The notes: a model not told the origin generated them from the letters alone. Shown: positions 33,331 through 44,763, counted from the first letter of the stretch. The stretch: DNA of 64,000 nucleotides from Rhizobium leguminosarum (GCF_017876795.1 NZ_JAGIOR010000004.1:310001-374000), one strand, 5' to 3'. Program-made: numbers and translations.

Positions 33331-35078
33331 CGCCGCTCGATGCCATAGAAGAGGTGATCGCCCGCCGCGCCGCGTCGAAAGATACGGCGATCTTCATCAC
33401 ACCGGTGCCGGATGAGGAGCTGCGCGCCGCCGCCAGGGCGCTGATGGCACGCGCGCCGGAGGCAAACTGCCTGCCGCTCTGGGGCGTGCCCTTCGCCGTG
33501 AAAGACAATATCGATGCCGCCGGCCTGCCGACGACCGCCGCCTGCCCGGCCTATGCGTATCGGCCGGAGGCGGACTCGACCGTCGTTGCACGGCTGAAAG
33601 CAGCCGGTGCCATTATCATCGGCAAGACCAATCTCGACCAGTTCGCGACCGGCCTCAACGGCACGCGCTCGCCCTATGGCGCGCCGCGTTCGGTTTTCGA
33701 TGCGGCTTATATCTCCGGCGGTTCGAGTTCCGGATCGGCCGTCACGGTAGCATCCGGGCTCGCTGCCTTCGCGCTCGGTACGGATACGGCGGGCTCCGGC
33801 CGCGTGCCGGCCGCCTTCAACAATCTGGTCGGCATCAAGCCGACCCCAGGCCTTCTGCCGAACACCGGCGTCGTTCCGGCCTGCAAAAGCGTCGACTGCA
33901 TTACGATCTTTGCCGCGACCGTCGGTGACGGCGTTGCGATCCGCAAGGTTGCGGAGGGTTTCGACGCCGCCGATCCCTTCTCGCGCCGCGCCAAACCGGC
34001 GAACCTGCCGGTATCGGGCCTGCGCATCGGCGTTCTCGCAGGCGTTGAGCGGGAGTTCTTCGGCGACAAGGAAGTGGAGGCGCTTTACGACCAGGCCATC
34101 GAGCGAGCAAAAGCGCTCGGGGCGACCATCGTGCCGTTCGACTACACACCATTCCGCGAGGCTGCCACCCTCCTTTATGACGGGCCGTGGGTTGCCGAGC
34201 GCCTGGCGGCGGTCGAGACCTTCCTCGCAACGAATGCGGCTGATTTCGACCCGACGGTCAGAGGGATTATTGAGGGCGCCGAGGGTAAAACCGCGGTCGA
34301 GGCCTTCAATGGCCGCTACCGGCTGGAAGAACTGCGCCGCAAGACCGAAGCCGAATGGGAAAAGGCGGACGTTCTTCTGCTGCCGACCGCACCGACCACT
34401 TACACCGTCGCTGACATGCTCGCCAATCCCGTGGTGCTGAACGGCCGTCTCGGCCGTTACACCAATTTCGTCAACCTGCTCGATTGCGCGGCAATCGCCG
34501 TTCCGGCCGGCTTCGGAAAAGATGGCTTGCCGGGCGGCGTTACCGTGATCGCGCCTGCTTTCACCGACGATGCGCTGGCGCCGCTTGCCGATGCGCTGCA
34601 TCGCGCAGCAAGCTCCGGCATGGGCCTCGATCGGCAGGCGGCCATCCCCGAAGCCAGTCGTGTTGCAGCTGTCGATGACGGCTTCGTCGAGATCGTCGTG
34701 GTCGGCGCGCATCTGACCGGCATGCCGCTCAATCATGAGCTGACAGGCGCCGGCGCCCGGCTGATCAAGTCCTGCAACACGACTGGCGAATACCGTCTCT
34801 TCGTGTTGCCGGACACGGTGCCGCCGAAACCTGGCCTCGTTCGCGAACCTGGCCACAAGGGCCGCGGCCTGGAGGTTGAGGTCTGGGCACTGCCGGCTGA
34901 TGCTTTCGGCCGTTTTGTCCAGAAGATCCCGGCGCCGCTCGGTATCGGAAAGGTGGCGCTCGATGATGGCACGAGCGTTTCCGGTTTTCTTTGCGAGGCA
35001 CATGCAGTGCACGGCGCCGAAGACATCACCGCGCTCGGCGGCTGGCGAAGCTATATCAGCGCCAAATTGGCGAGCTGA
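33273..35078 (+). CDS. atzF: Allophanate hydrolase
   Basis: 601-residue amidase-signature enzyme that cleaves allophanate to 2 NH3 and 2 CO2, last step of the guanidine/urea carboxylase pathway. The catalytic triad is visible: Lys77 (FAVKDN), cis-Ser151 (GGSSSGSA) and nucleophile Ser175 (TAGSGR). The C-terminal domain (about 470-601) with SCNTTGEYRLF and GFLCEAHA is the AtzF-type second domain. The ATG follows 1 bp after the in-frame end of the carboxylase. Confidence 0.94.
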   Translation: MLPTILDLSSLRAAYQSGLTPLDAIEEVIARRAASKDTAIFITPVPDEELRAAARALMARAPEANCLPLWGVPFAVKDNIDAAGLPTTAACPAYAYRPEADSTVVARLKAAGAIIIGKTNLDQFATGLNGTRSPYGAPRSVFDAAYISGGSSSGSAVTVASGLAAFALGTDTAGSGRVPAAFNNLVGIKPTPGLLPNTGVVPACKSVDCITIFAATVGDGVAIRKVAEGFDAADPFSRRAKPANLPVSGLRIGVLAGVEREFFGDKEVEALYDQAIERAKALGATIVPFDYTPFREAATLLYDGPWVAERLAAVETFLATNAADFDPTVRGIIEGAEGKTAVEAFNGRYRLEELRRKTEAEWEKADVLLLPTAPTTYTVADMLANPVVLNGRLGRYTNFVNLLDCAAIAVPAGFGKDGLPGGVTVIAPAFTDDALAPLADALHRAASSGMGLDRQAAIPEASRVAAVDDGFVEIVVVGAHLTGMPLNHELTGAGARLIKSCNTTGEYRLFVLPDTVPPKPGLVREPGHKGRGLEVEVWALPADAFGRFVQKIPAPLGIGKVALDDGTSVSGFLCEAHAVHGAEDITALGGWRSYISAKLAS

Positions 35079-35094
35079 GCGTGAGGAGCGAAAA

Positions 35095-35184
35095 ATGGCG
35101 ACGATGTTCAAGTGGCTGGTTGCGCTTCTCCTGGCGGGGCTGATCGCGCGAACCAGGGCGATCGGAAGACCCGGCCAGCGCTGA
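35095..35184 (+). CDS. Possible 29-residue single-helix membrane peptide
   Basis: Short reading frame MATMFKWLVALLLAGLIART followed by a basic tail (RAIGRPGQR). GAGGAGCG lies 5 nt before the ATG, and it is 16 bp after the allophanate hydrolase stop. One hydrophobic helix (residues 5-18) is evident. No homologue recognised; it could be fortuitous. Confidence 0.35.
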   Translation: MATMFKWLVALLLAGLIARTRAIGRPGQR

Positions 35185-35188
35185 CCGC

Positions 35189-35584
35189 TTACCGTTTTTC
35201 GGCAAGCTCGATCTGGATGCCGTCCGGATCGCGCGGGAAGGCAACCTTGTGCAGCACCTCGGCGTTGATTGCCAGGCGCGGCCGCTCCTTGATCTCGACG
35301 CCGGCCTTCTCCAGCCGGGCGAAGGTCTCGTCGACATTTTCGAACAGGAAGGTCAGGTGACGCAGGCCGGCGGTAGCCTCCGGCACATCCACTGCCCTTG
35401 CCGCACCGCCCGCCGGTGCAAGGATTTCGAGCATCCCGCCTCCGGCATCGAAAAAGGCGATCTCTCCGCCGTCAGGCATGACCTTGCGCAGATGCAGGCG
35501 CAGGCCGAGCAGGCCGCAGTAGAAATCAACCGTGCGATCCATGTCACTGACCGTCATGCCGACATGCTCGAAGGATTTCAGCAT
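35189..35584 (-). CDS. VOC (glyoxalase/bleomycin-resistance fold) family protein
   Basis: 131-residue two-module VOC protein. Metal-ligand positions are suggested by EHVGMTVSDMDRTVDFYCGLLG (His7), the Glu in GMLEIL, LRHLTFLFENVD and the closing DPDGIQIELAE. Most like glyoxalase I / dioxygenase-type members. Convergent with the guanidine operon and not obviously part of it. Its ATG at 35584 is next to a RIME-like repeat. Substrate unknown. Confidence 0.85.
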   Translation of the reverse strand: MLKSFEHVGMTVSDMDRTVDFYCGLLGLRLHLRKVMPDGGEIAFFDAGGGMLEILAPAGGAARAVDVPEATAGLRHLTFLFENVDETFARLEKAGVEIKERPRLAINAEVLHKVAFPRDPDGIQIELAEKR

Positions 35585-35604
35585 GAGAGCGCCCTTCCCT
35601 GCTC

Positions 35605-35718
35605 AGAGCATGATGCCGAAAAGTGTGAGCGGTTTTCGGACGACATCATGCTCTAACTATTTAATTTAGAAGAGGATTCAGATTTCAGGCCGATTCGGCC
35701 TGAAATCATCCTGTTCTA
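35605..35718. repeat. RIME-like intergenic repeat, copy 2
   Basis: About 114 bp, near-identical to 19889-20001: GAGCATGATGCCGAAAA palindrome, linker, and a second palindrome centred on AGGCCGATTCGGCCT. Its right edge again provides the TAG stop of the neighbouring minus-strand gene. Confidence 0.75.
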
Positions 35719-36810
35719 TCCGGCAGCCTGGCGCCGTTCTTCTTCCGGAAGCCAGGATCGATAGAGCGGATGATCGGCGGCAATCGGCATCGGCGTTGGC
35801 CGGCCGGTGCGTTGCGAGAAATAGGCGGCTGTCACCAGCTCCAGCGAATTGCGGGCATCCTGCAGCGTCACCGGCGGCTCGGTATCCTCGACGATCGCCT
35901 TATGAAAGAGCTCGAACTGGCGGGTATAGCCGTCCTCGCCGAGCACGTATGCGGCGAGCGCCGCGTCGATCCGCGCCTGATGCTCCTCCGTTCCTGCGGT
36001 GAAGACCCAGGGATCGCGGCCCATCGTATAGGGTTCGAGGATGCTTTCGGCGACGAGATCGCTGAAGCAGAAGCGCAGCCGCGAGATCTCCTTGCGCGAG
36101 CCGAGCGTCATCGACAGCGTCGCCAACGAGCCGTTCTGCATTTTGACCGAAAGCGCTGCCGTATCTTCGACCTGGATCGGGTTGACCAGCGTCGCGCCAT
36201 AGGAAAACACTTCAGCGCAGGGACCATGCACATAGTTCAGCATGTCATGGGCGTGGATCGCATGGCCAAGAAGGCCGCCGCCGAGCTCGGTCGCCCATTT
36301 GCCGCGCCACGGCACGGCGTAATAATCCGGGCCGCGCCACCAATGGGTCTCGATCGTCGTCAGGAACGGCTTGCCGGCGAGGCCGCTTTCGATCAGCAGC
36401 TTCAGCTTCTGCAGGCCGGAGCCATAACGATACTGGAAGATCGGCATCAGCTTCCTGCCGGGGAAGCGAGCGAGGATGCGGCCCATCTCGTCGACCTCGG
36501 CGATCGAGCCGAAGAGCGGCTTCTCGCAGATCACATGCTTGCCGGATTCGATGCCCTTGCGGCAGAGTTCGAAATGCGAGCTCGGCGGCGTCGAAATGTC
36601 GATGATATCGAGATCGTCACGGGCAAACAGCGAATCCGCGTCCTGCGTATATCCGCCGATGCCGTATTCCTCGCACAGCGCCCTGCCGCGTTCCTCATCG
36701 AGCGAGCAGAGCACGGGAACTTCGAAAAGCTCCTTGTTCCAGCCGAAGCCGGCCAGATGCCGCGCAGCGATGCCTGCGCCGATGACACCGACGCGCAATT
36801 TCCTGGTCAT
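35716..36810 (-). CDS. Gfo/Idh/MocA family oxidoreductase
   Basis: 364 residues. NAD(P)-binding GVIGAGIAARHLAGF at the N-terminus, the catalytic-loop ICEKPLFGS near residue 95 and a C-terminal beta-sheet domain with HAHDMLNYV. It follows another member of the family after 10 bp in the same direction, forming a two-gene operon for an unidentified sugar or cyclitol. The stop codon lies in a RIME-like repeat. Confidence 0.88.
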   Translation of the reverse strand: MTRKLRVGVIGAGIAARHLAGFGWNKELFEVPVLCSLDEERGRALCEEYGIGGYTQDADSLFARDDLDIIDISTPPSSHFELCRKGIESGKHVICEKPLFGSIAEVDEMGRILARFPGRKLMPIFQYRYGSGLQKLKLLIESGLAGKPFLTTIETHWWRGPDYYAVPWRGKWATELGGGLLGHAIHAHDMLNYVHGPCAEVFSYGATLVNPIQVEDTAALSVKMQNGSLATLSMTLGSRKEISRLRFCFSDLVAESILEPYTMGRDPWVFTAGTEEHQARIDAALAAYVLGEDGYTRQFELFHKAIVEDTEPPVTLQDARNSLELVTAAYFSQRTGRPTPMPIAADHPLYRSWLPEEERRQAAG

Positions 36811-36820
36811 GATATCCTCC

Positions 36821-37831
36821 TCAGCGAGCGCCGATGCGCGCGGCTTTCGTCTGGGCTTCGAGCGAAAGGCGGCAGACTTCGAAAACGTGATCCTGCGTCA
36901 TCGCCGTCTGCGTTCGGTTGCCGACATCGGCGGTGAAAGCATCGAAATAGTCGAGCTTTTCATCGCTGCAATCGATGTGGGTCATTTCCTTGCCGTTGAC
37001 CAGGAACAGATGATCCTTGCCCGGCCGACCGGCAATATCGATATATTTGCGCAGCTCGATATAGCCTTCGGTGCCGAGGATGGTGAGGCGGCCGTCGCCC
37101 CAAGTCGGCAACGCCTCCGGCGTAAACCAATCGACGCGAACATAACCTGCCGCCCTGTCGGAGCGCAGCAGCACCTCGCCGAAATCCTGGAAATCAGGCT
37201 TGTCGGGCATGCCGAAATTGCCGATCGAGCTTGCGATGACCTCGCCTGTGGTCGAGCCGGTATAGAAGAGGAACTGGTCGACTTGATGCGAGGCGATATC
37301 GACGATGATGCCGCCGAAGGCTTCGGGATCGAAGAACCAGTCCGGCCGGGTCGGCAGCTGCAGCCGGTGCGGGCCGACGCCGAGCGTCTGGATCACCTTG
37401 CCGATCGCGCCTTCGGCGACAAGCTTGCCGGCCTTGACAGCGGAGCGCACGCAATGACGCTCGGAAAAGCAGATCGAGAAGATCTTGCCGGTCTCGGCGA
37501 CGGTCCGCCTGATCTCTTCCAGCTGGGCGAAAGTCGTCACGCCGGGCTTGTCGGTCATCACATCCTTGCCCGCTTTCATCGCCTGGACGGCAAGCCCGGC
37601 GCGGTCGCGCGGGATCGCGGCAATGCAGATGACATCGATCGACGGATCGTCGAACAGCTTTTCCCGGTCAATCTGCGGCGCATCGGGATAGGTCTTCTCG
37701 AAGGCCTCGCGCAATGCCGGCACCGAAGTCTGCGGGCAATAGCCGACGAACTCGCCACCCGAGGCAAGCAATCCCTTCACGTGATCGAACGTATGCCCAT
37801 GGTCGATTCCGACGACGGCAAATCTCAACAT
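36821..37831 (-). CDS. Gfo/Idh/MocA family oxidoreductase
   Basis: 336 residues, first gene of the pair. N-terminal FAVVGIDHGHTFDHV replaces the usual GxGxxG loop, so the dinucleotide site is divergent. The catalytic TDKPGVTT loop is near residue 94 and ASHQVDQFLFYTG follows in the C-terminal domain. Promoter probably in the long divergent region shared with the FAH-family gene. Substrate unknown. Confidence 0.87.
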   Translation of the reverse strand: MLRFAVVGIDHGHTFDHVKGLLASGGEFVGYCPQTSVPALREAFEKTYPDAPQIDREKLFDDPSIDVICIAAIPRDRAGLAVQAMKAGKDVMTDKPGVTTFAQLEEIRRTVAETGKIFSICFSERHCVRSAVKAGKLVAEGAIGKVIQTLGVGPHRLQLPTRPDWFFDPEAFGGIIVDIASHQVDQFLFYTGSTTGEVIASSIGNFGMPDKPDFQDFGEVLLRSDRAAGYVRVDWFTPEALPTWGDGRLTILGTEGYIELRKYIDIAGRPGKDHLFLVNGKEMTHIDCSDEKLDYFDAFTADVGNRTQTAMTQDHVFEVCRLSLEAQTKAARIGAR

Positions 37832-38199
37832 CGCTGCAATATCCTCCTGGGATGTTCATCCGGCCCGCCGGGGCCAGCCTCCTCCATGTCTAGGCAAAAC
37901 AGATAACGAAAGGCGGCGCCTGTCAAGGCGAGATAAGGGGTGAAAACGTTCGTGCCGAATATTAAGTATATGAAACAAAACGATGAATTTGTATCTAAAT
38001 AGTTATTTTCGGGCGTTTTGCGGTGGTGATTCCGGGGCCAAACAAGCCGCTTGCGCACATCGGGCAAAACTCTTTTTCCCTGGCGCATCTTGCCGCGTCC
38101 GCATGAATGTGATCGATTTTGGCCGCCGCCGGGTTGGAGGGCGGCACCACCCCGCAATATCCAAAAGAGTCTCCCCGCTCGCCTGTGATGGAAGGTCCC
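37832..38199. other. Divergent intergenic region
   Basis: 368 bp between the oxidoreductase pair and the FAH-family gene, AT-rich around 37950-38010 (AATATTAAGTATATGAAAC), a likely location of divergent promoters. No specific operator recognised. Confidence 0.3.
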
Positions 38200-39360
38200 A
38201 TGTCTCAACCTTTTTTCGATGCTGCCGCTTCGGCCGGTCTTTTTGTCGGCCGCATCTGGAATCCCGAGGTTGGCGGGCCGAGTGTCGTGGTGCTTCGGGA
38301 GGGCGCGCTGGTCGATATCACGTCGCGCGAAGCGCCGACGCTGAGCGCCCTGCTCGAGAGACAGGATGCCGCCGGCTTTGTCCGCGCTGCAAGCGGCAAG
38401 GCGATCGGCTCCCTGGAGAAGATCGCAGCCAACAGCTCCGGAGCACCGGATGAAGCGCGTCCCTATCTGCTTGCGCCTGTTGACCTGCAGGCAGTCAAGG
38501 CCTGCGGCGTCACCTTCGCCCAGTCGATGATCGAGCGCGTCATCGAAGAAAAGGCCGCCGGCAATCCGGAACGCGCCGCCTCGATCCGCGAGCGCGTCAG
38601 CACGCTGATCGGCGGCAGCCTCACCAACCTGAAGGCCGGTTCGCAGGAAGCCGCCAAGGTCAAGCAGGCGCTGATCGACGAGGGCATGTGGTCGCAATAT
38701 CTCGAGGTCGGCATCGGCCCCGATGCCGAAGTCTTTACCAAGGCGCCGGTGCTCTCCTCCGTCGGCTGGGGGGCGGATGTCGGCCTGCATCCGATCTCGA
38801 CCTGGAACAATCCCGAGCCGGAAATCGTGCTCGCGGTCAACAGCCGCGGCGAAATCAAGGGGGCGACGCTCGGCAACGACGTCAACCTGCGCGATGTCGA
38901 GGGGCGCTCGGCACTGCTGCTCGGCAAGGCCAAAGACAACAACGCCTCCTGCTCGATCGGTCCTTTCATCCGCCTGTTCGATGCCGGTTACAGCCTGGAT
39001 GATGTGCGCAAGGCCGAACTCGACCTGAAGGTGTCAGGCAAGGACGGATTCGTGCTGCACGGCAAGAGCTCGATGTCGCAGATCAGCCGCGACCCGACCG
39101 ATCTCGTCAAACAGACGCTTGGGCCCCATCATCAGTATCCTGATGGTTTCATGCTCTTTCTCGGCACATTGTTTGCGCCGACACAGGACCGCGACGCGCC
39201 GAAGCAGGGCTTCACCCACAAGATCGGCGATGTCGTCGAGATTTCCTCGGCAGGGCTCGGTGCGCTCGTCAACACCGTGCGCCTCTCTACGGAATGCCCG
39301 CCCTGGACCTTCGGCATTTCGGCGCTGATGCGCAATCTTGCAAAGCGGGGGCTGCTCTAA
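38200..39360 (+). CDS. Fumarylacetoacetate hydrolase family protein
   Basis: 386-residue FAH-fold enzyme. The metal-binding acidic set of the family appears as NPEPEIVLAVNSRG (Glu-x-Glu) and GATLGNDVNLRDVEG (Asp). Length and the GVTFAQSMIER segment are closest to the sugar-acid dehydratase branch (2-keto-3-deoxy-arabonate-type) rather than true fumarylacetoacetase. Start at 38200 with GGAAGG just upstream. Divergent from two Gfo/Idh/MocA genes, which fits a sugar catabolic locus; substrate inferred only. Confidence 0.8.
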   Translation: MSQPFFDAAASAGLFVGRIWNPEVGGPSVVVLREGALVDITSREAPTLSALLERQDAAGFVRAASGKAIGSLEKIAANSSGAPDEARPYLLAPVDLQAVKACGVTFAQSMIERVIEEKAAGNPERAASIRERVSTLIGGSLTNLKAGSQEAAKVKQALIDEGMWSQYLEVGIGPDAEVFTKAPVLSSVGWGADVGLHPISTWNNPEPEIVLAVNSRGEIKGATLGNDVNLRDVEGRSALLLGKAKDNNASCSIGPFIRLFDAGYSLDDVRKAELDLKVSGKDGFVLHGKSSMSQISRDPTDLVKQTLGPHHQYPDGFMLFLGTLFAPTQDRDAPKQGFTHKIGDVVEISSAGLGALVNTVRLSTECPPWTFGISALMRNLAKRGLL

Positions 39361-41499
<2,139 letters not shown>

Positions 41500-41595
41500 G
41501 CGTTTCCTCCGCTTTTCATCGGGACCCTACCATTCCACAGGATCGCCGTGCGATACAAATCCTTGATTTTTATTTTCCGGCTGAGGAGCCGTCTC

Positions 41596-42954
41596 ATGAA
41601 GACAACGCAGATCTATGCCTTCGATATGAATTGCGTCGGGCATATCAATCACGGCCTGTGGACGCATCCGCGCGACCGGTCGGTGGGCTATACCGATCTC
41701 GATTACTGGACGGATTTCGCCAGGACCGCCGAACACGGTAAGCTGGACGGCATTTTCCTCGCCGATATCGTCGGCGTTTATGACGTCTACAAGGACAGCC
41801 CGGCGCCGGTGATCGAGACGGCGGCGCAGGTCCCGGTCAACGATCCGTTGATCCCGATTTCGGCGATGGCCTATGTCACCAAACATCTGGGTTTCGGCGT
41901 CACCATCAACACCACCTACGAGCCGCCTTTTTTGCTGGCGCGCCGCATGTCGACGCTCGACCACCTGACCAAGGGGCGGATCGGCTGGAACATCGTCACC
42001 GGTTATCTCGACAGCGCTGCCCGCAGCATGGGTTTTGACAAGCTGCCTGAACATGATGCGCGTTACGCCGCCGCCGAGGAATATCTCGAGATCGTCTATA
42101 AGCTCTGGGAGGGCAGTTGGGATGACGATGCGGTTCTTTGCGACAAAGCGGGCGGCATTTATGCCGATCCCTCGAAAGTGCGAGCTGTCAGTCACAGCGG
42201 CAAATATTACCGGATGGAGGGCATCCATCTCTGCGAGCCGTCGCCGCAGCGCACCCCCCTGCTCTTCCAGGCCGGCGCTTCGGCCCGCGGGCAGGATTTC
42301 GCTGCACGCCACGCCGAATGTGTCTTCATCGCCAGTCCGATGCCCCGGGCGGCGAGATCGACCGTTGATGCGCTGCGGGCGAAGGCAGAGGCGGTGGGCC
42401 GCGGCGCCGACGCGTTGAAGATCCTGAACCTGATCAGCGTCGTCGTCGGGCGAACGGAGAAGGAAGCACACGACAAGCTTGAGGATTATCGCCGGCATGC
42501 GAGCGTCGAAGCCTCGCTTGCGCATTACTCCGCCTCCATCGGCATCGACTTGTCGAAATATGGATTGGATGACGTCATCGACCAGAGTTCGACCAACGCC
42601 AATCAATCAGCGCTTGCCGCAATCACCAAACAGGCGGCAAAGCCGGTGACACCCCGTGACATCATCGACCAGATGGTCCTCGGCAGCCGGATGAAGCCGA
42701 TAGTGGGCCCGCCGGAGCAGATCGCCGATCATCTACAGGCATGGATCGAGGAAGGCGGCATCGACGGCTTCAACCTGGCGCGGACAGTAATGCCGGAGAG
42801 CCTGCGCGACTTCGTCGATCTGGTGGTGCCGGTGTTGCAGGAGCGCGGCATCTTCAAGGCGGACTATGCTGAAGGGCCGCTGCGGCAGAAGCTCTTCGGC
42901 GGCGGGAACGGCAGGTTGCCCGCCGCTCATCCCGCCGCTGGGTACAGGCGCTGA
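41596..42954 (+). CDS. FMN-dependent monooxygenase, NtaA/SnaA/DszA family
   Basis: 452-residue luciferase-like monooxygenase that uses reduced FMN from a partner reductase. Start at 41596 with GAGGAG 8 nt upstream. Family marks: HGLWTHPRD near residue 23, GWNIVTGYLDSAARSMG near 130 and LLFQAGASARGQDFAARHAE near 220. The family opens C-S or C-N bonds in sulfones, pristinamycin, NTA and similar compounds. With the adjacent MetNIQ-type importer and an FMN reductase, sulfur scavenging is likely. Confidence 0.88.
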   Translation: MKTTQIYAFDMNCVGHINHGLWTHPRDRSVGYTDLDYWTDFARTAEHGKLDGIFLADIVGVYDVYKDSPAPVIETAAQVPVNDPLIPISAMAYVTKHLGFGVTINTTYEPPFLLARRMSTLDHLTKGRIGWNIVTGYLDSAARSMGFDKLPEHDARYAAAEEYLEIVYKLWEGSWDDDAVLCDKAGGIYADPSKVRAVSHSGKYYRMEGIHLCEPSPQRTPLLFQAGASARGQDFAARHAECVFIASPMPRAARSTVDALRAKAEAVGRGADALKILNLISVVVGRTEKEAHDKLEDYRRHASVEASLAHYSASIGIDLSKYGLDDVIDQSSTNANQSALAAITKQAAKPVTPRDIIDQMVLGSRMKPIVGPPEQIADHLQAWIEEGGIDGFNLARTVMPESLRDFVDLVVPVLQERGIFKADYAEGPLRQKLFGGGNGRLPAAHPAAGYRR

Positions 42955-42955
42955 T

Positions 42956-43615
42956 CTATCTATGATCCAGCTTGGCGACCAGCTGGTCGCCGAGCCACTG
43001 GATGCCGCAGACGAGGACGATGAGGACCACCACCACCGCGATCATCACGTTGGTTTCGAAACGTTGATAGCCATAGCGGATGGCGAGATCGCCGAGGCCG
43101 CCGGCGCCGATCGCGCCGGCCATCGCCGAGGCGCCGATCAGCGTCACCAGCGTGACGGTGAAACCCGCGACGATGCCCGGCAGCGCTTCGGGCACCAGCA
43201 CCTCTCGAATGATCGTCCAGCGATCGCCGCCCATGGCGCGCACGGCATCGATCAGCCCACGGTCGACCTCGCGCAGCGACACTTCGGCGATGCGGGCGTA
43301 ATAGGGCGTCGCGGCGATGGCGAGCGGCACGATGGCTGCCCATGTGCCGAGTGCGGTGCCGACGATCAGCCGCGTCAGCGGGATCAGCGCCACCAGCAGG
43401 ATGATGAAGGGCACCGAGCGGAAGCCGTTGATGATGCCGCCGAGCACGCGATTGATCCAAAGGTTTTCGGCGATGCCGCCGCGTGCCGTTGCAACCAGCG
43501 CAAGGCCGAGCGGCAGGCCGGCGACGAGTGATATCACTCCCGAGGCGACAGTCATCAGTATCGTCTCCCACAGGGAGCGAACAAGCAGTTCAAGCATGAT
43601 CGGTGTCATAACCAA
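42956..43615 (-). CDS. metI: MetI-type ABC transporter permease
   Basis: 219-residue permease of the methionine/NlpA-linked family with five helices. The EAA loop is REVDRGLIDAVRAMGGDRWTIIREVLVPEALP. It overlaps metN by 26 bp and is convergent with the monooxygenase gene (1 bp apart). The MetI family also serves other sulfur compounds, so the substrate may not be methionine. Confidence 0.9.
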   Translation of the reverse strand: MVMTPIMLELLVRSLWETILMTVASGVISLVAGLPLGLALVATARGGIAENLWINRVLGGIINGFRSVPFIILLVALIPLTRLIVGTALGTWAAIVPLAIAATPYYARIAEVSLREVDRGLIDAVRAMGGDRWTIIREVLVPEALPGIVAGFTVTLVTLIGASAMAGAIGAGGLGDLAIRYGYQRFETNVMIAVVVVLIVLVCGIQWLGDQLVAKLDHR

Positions 43616-44675
43616 GCACCTCCACCCGGGCGGACCGGGCCGTCAGGAATTGTTCGACCTTTCCGGCAAGCGCAGGGTCGCGCGTGGGAATGGCCATGAA
43701 AAACCGCGCCACCGGCTGGTTCTGAATGTGGTCGATGCCGCCATGGACGAGGCGGAAGGAATGCGGCAGCGCCGCCGAGAGTTCGGCAAACAACGCACCC
43801 TGCGCTTCAGGTCCGGCAAGATCGACGCTGAGGATCGCCTCTCTGCCTGTCATTGCCGACAGCCGGCTGGCGATGTGATCCGGAAGCTGCGGACGGATGC
43901 CGCCGAGCAGGCTCGCGGTGATATCAGCGCGTGGGTTGGCAAAGACCGACCAGACCTGCCCCTCCTCGACGATCCGCCCGGCATCGATGACCGCGACGCG
44001 ATCGGCAATGCCGCGCACCACTTCCATCTCATGGGTGATCAGCAGAATGGTCAGTCCGAGCTTCCGATTGATGTTCTTGAGGAGCGTGAGGATCGACCGG
44101 GTCGTTTCCGGATCGAGCGCCGATGTCGCCTCGTCGGACAAGAGCAGCGCTGGGCGTGCCGCAAGCGCCCGGGCAATACCGACGCGTTGTTTCTGACCGC
44201 CCGACAGCGATGAGGGGTAGGCTTTCGCCTTGTCAGCAAGGCCGACGAGGTCAAGCAGTTCATGCGCCCGTCTTAAGCGCTCGTGCTTTGCAATACCCTC
44301 GATCTTCAGCGGCAGCGCGACGTTTTCCTCGACGGTCTTGGCCGACAGCAGGTTGAAATGCTGGAAGATCATGCCGATGCGGCGGCGCAGCGGCTGCAGA
44401 TCCTGTTCTGCAAGGCCTGTGATGTCACGGCCTTCGATCAGGATCTCGCCGCTATCGGCGCGCTCCAGGCCGTTCAGGCAGCGGATCAGCGTCGATTTGC
44501 CGGCACCGCTACGGCCGATGATGCCGAGGATCTCGCCTTTTCTAACCGTCAGTGAAATACCGTCGAGTGCGGCCGTGGCTCCGAACCGCCGCTTGACGTC
44601 GGTAAGCCTCACCACGTCTTCGGCCGCCGCTTGCGGCTGTGCTTCGATCACAGTGGTGGAAACAAAGGAATTCAT
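43590..44675 (-). CDS. metN: MetN-type ABC transporter ATP-binding protein
   Basis: 361 residues: ATPase with Walker A GRSGAGKST, signature LSGGQKQRVGIARA, Walker B LLLSDEATSALDPE and switch His in ITHEMEVV. The C-terminal NIL (ACT-like) domain (about 275-350), which in E. coli MetN senses methionine, is present. It lies 88 bp after the binding-protein gene across a GC hairpin. Confidence 0.92.
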   Translation of the reverse strand: MNSFVSTTVIEAQPQAAAEDVVRLTDVKRRFGATAALDGISLTVRKGEILGIIGRSGAGKSTLIRCLNGLERADSGEILIEGRDITGLAEQDLQPLRRRIGMIFQHFNLLSAKTVEENVALPLKIEGIAKHERLRRAHELLDLVGLADKAKAYPSSLSGGQKQRVGIARALAARPALLLSDEATSALDPETTRSILTLLKNINRKLGLTILLITHEMEVVRGIADRVAVIDAGRIVEEGQVWSVFANPRADITASLLGGIRPQLPDHIASRLSAMTGREAILSVDLAGPEAQGALFAELSAALPHSFRLVHGGIDHIQNQPVARFFMAIPTRDPALAGKVEQFLTARSARVEVLGYDTDHA

Positions 44676-44699
44676 GTGCTTTTCCTTGCAAACACGGAA

Positions 44700-44729
44700 G
44701 GCGGCCCGGGCAAGAGCACCCGGACCGCC
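44700..44729 (-). other. GC-rich intergenic hairpin between binding-protein and ATPase genes
   Basis: GGCGG-CCGGG / CCCGG-CCGCC imperfect stem with an 8-nt loop, in the 88-bp gap after the metQ-type gene. No T-run follows on the minus strand. Confidence 0.65.
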
Positions 44730-44763
44730 TCTCGGCAGGCTTTAACCCCGGCCTAATTTCGGA

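Noticed and set aside
33297..35111. A 604-codon open frame on the minus strand opposite allophanate hydrolase
   Set aside because: It mirrors the real amidase gene codon for codon. Such long antisense frames are expected in high-GC DNA, and it has no ribosome site or recognisable domain.
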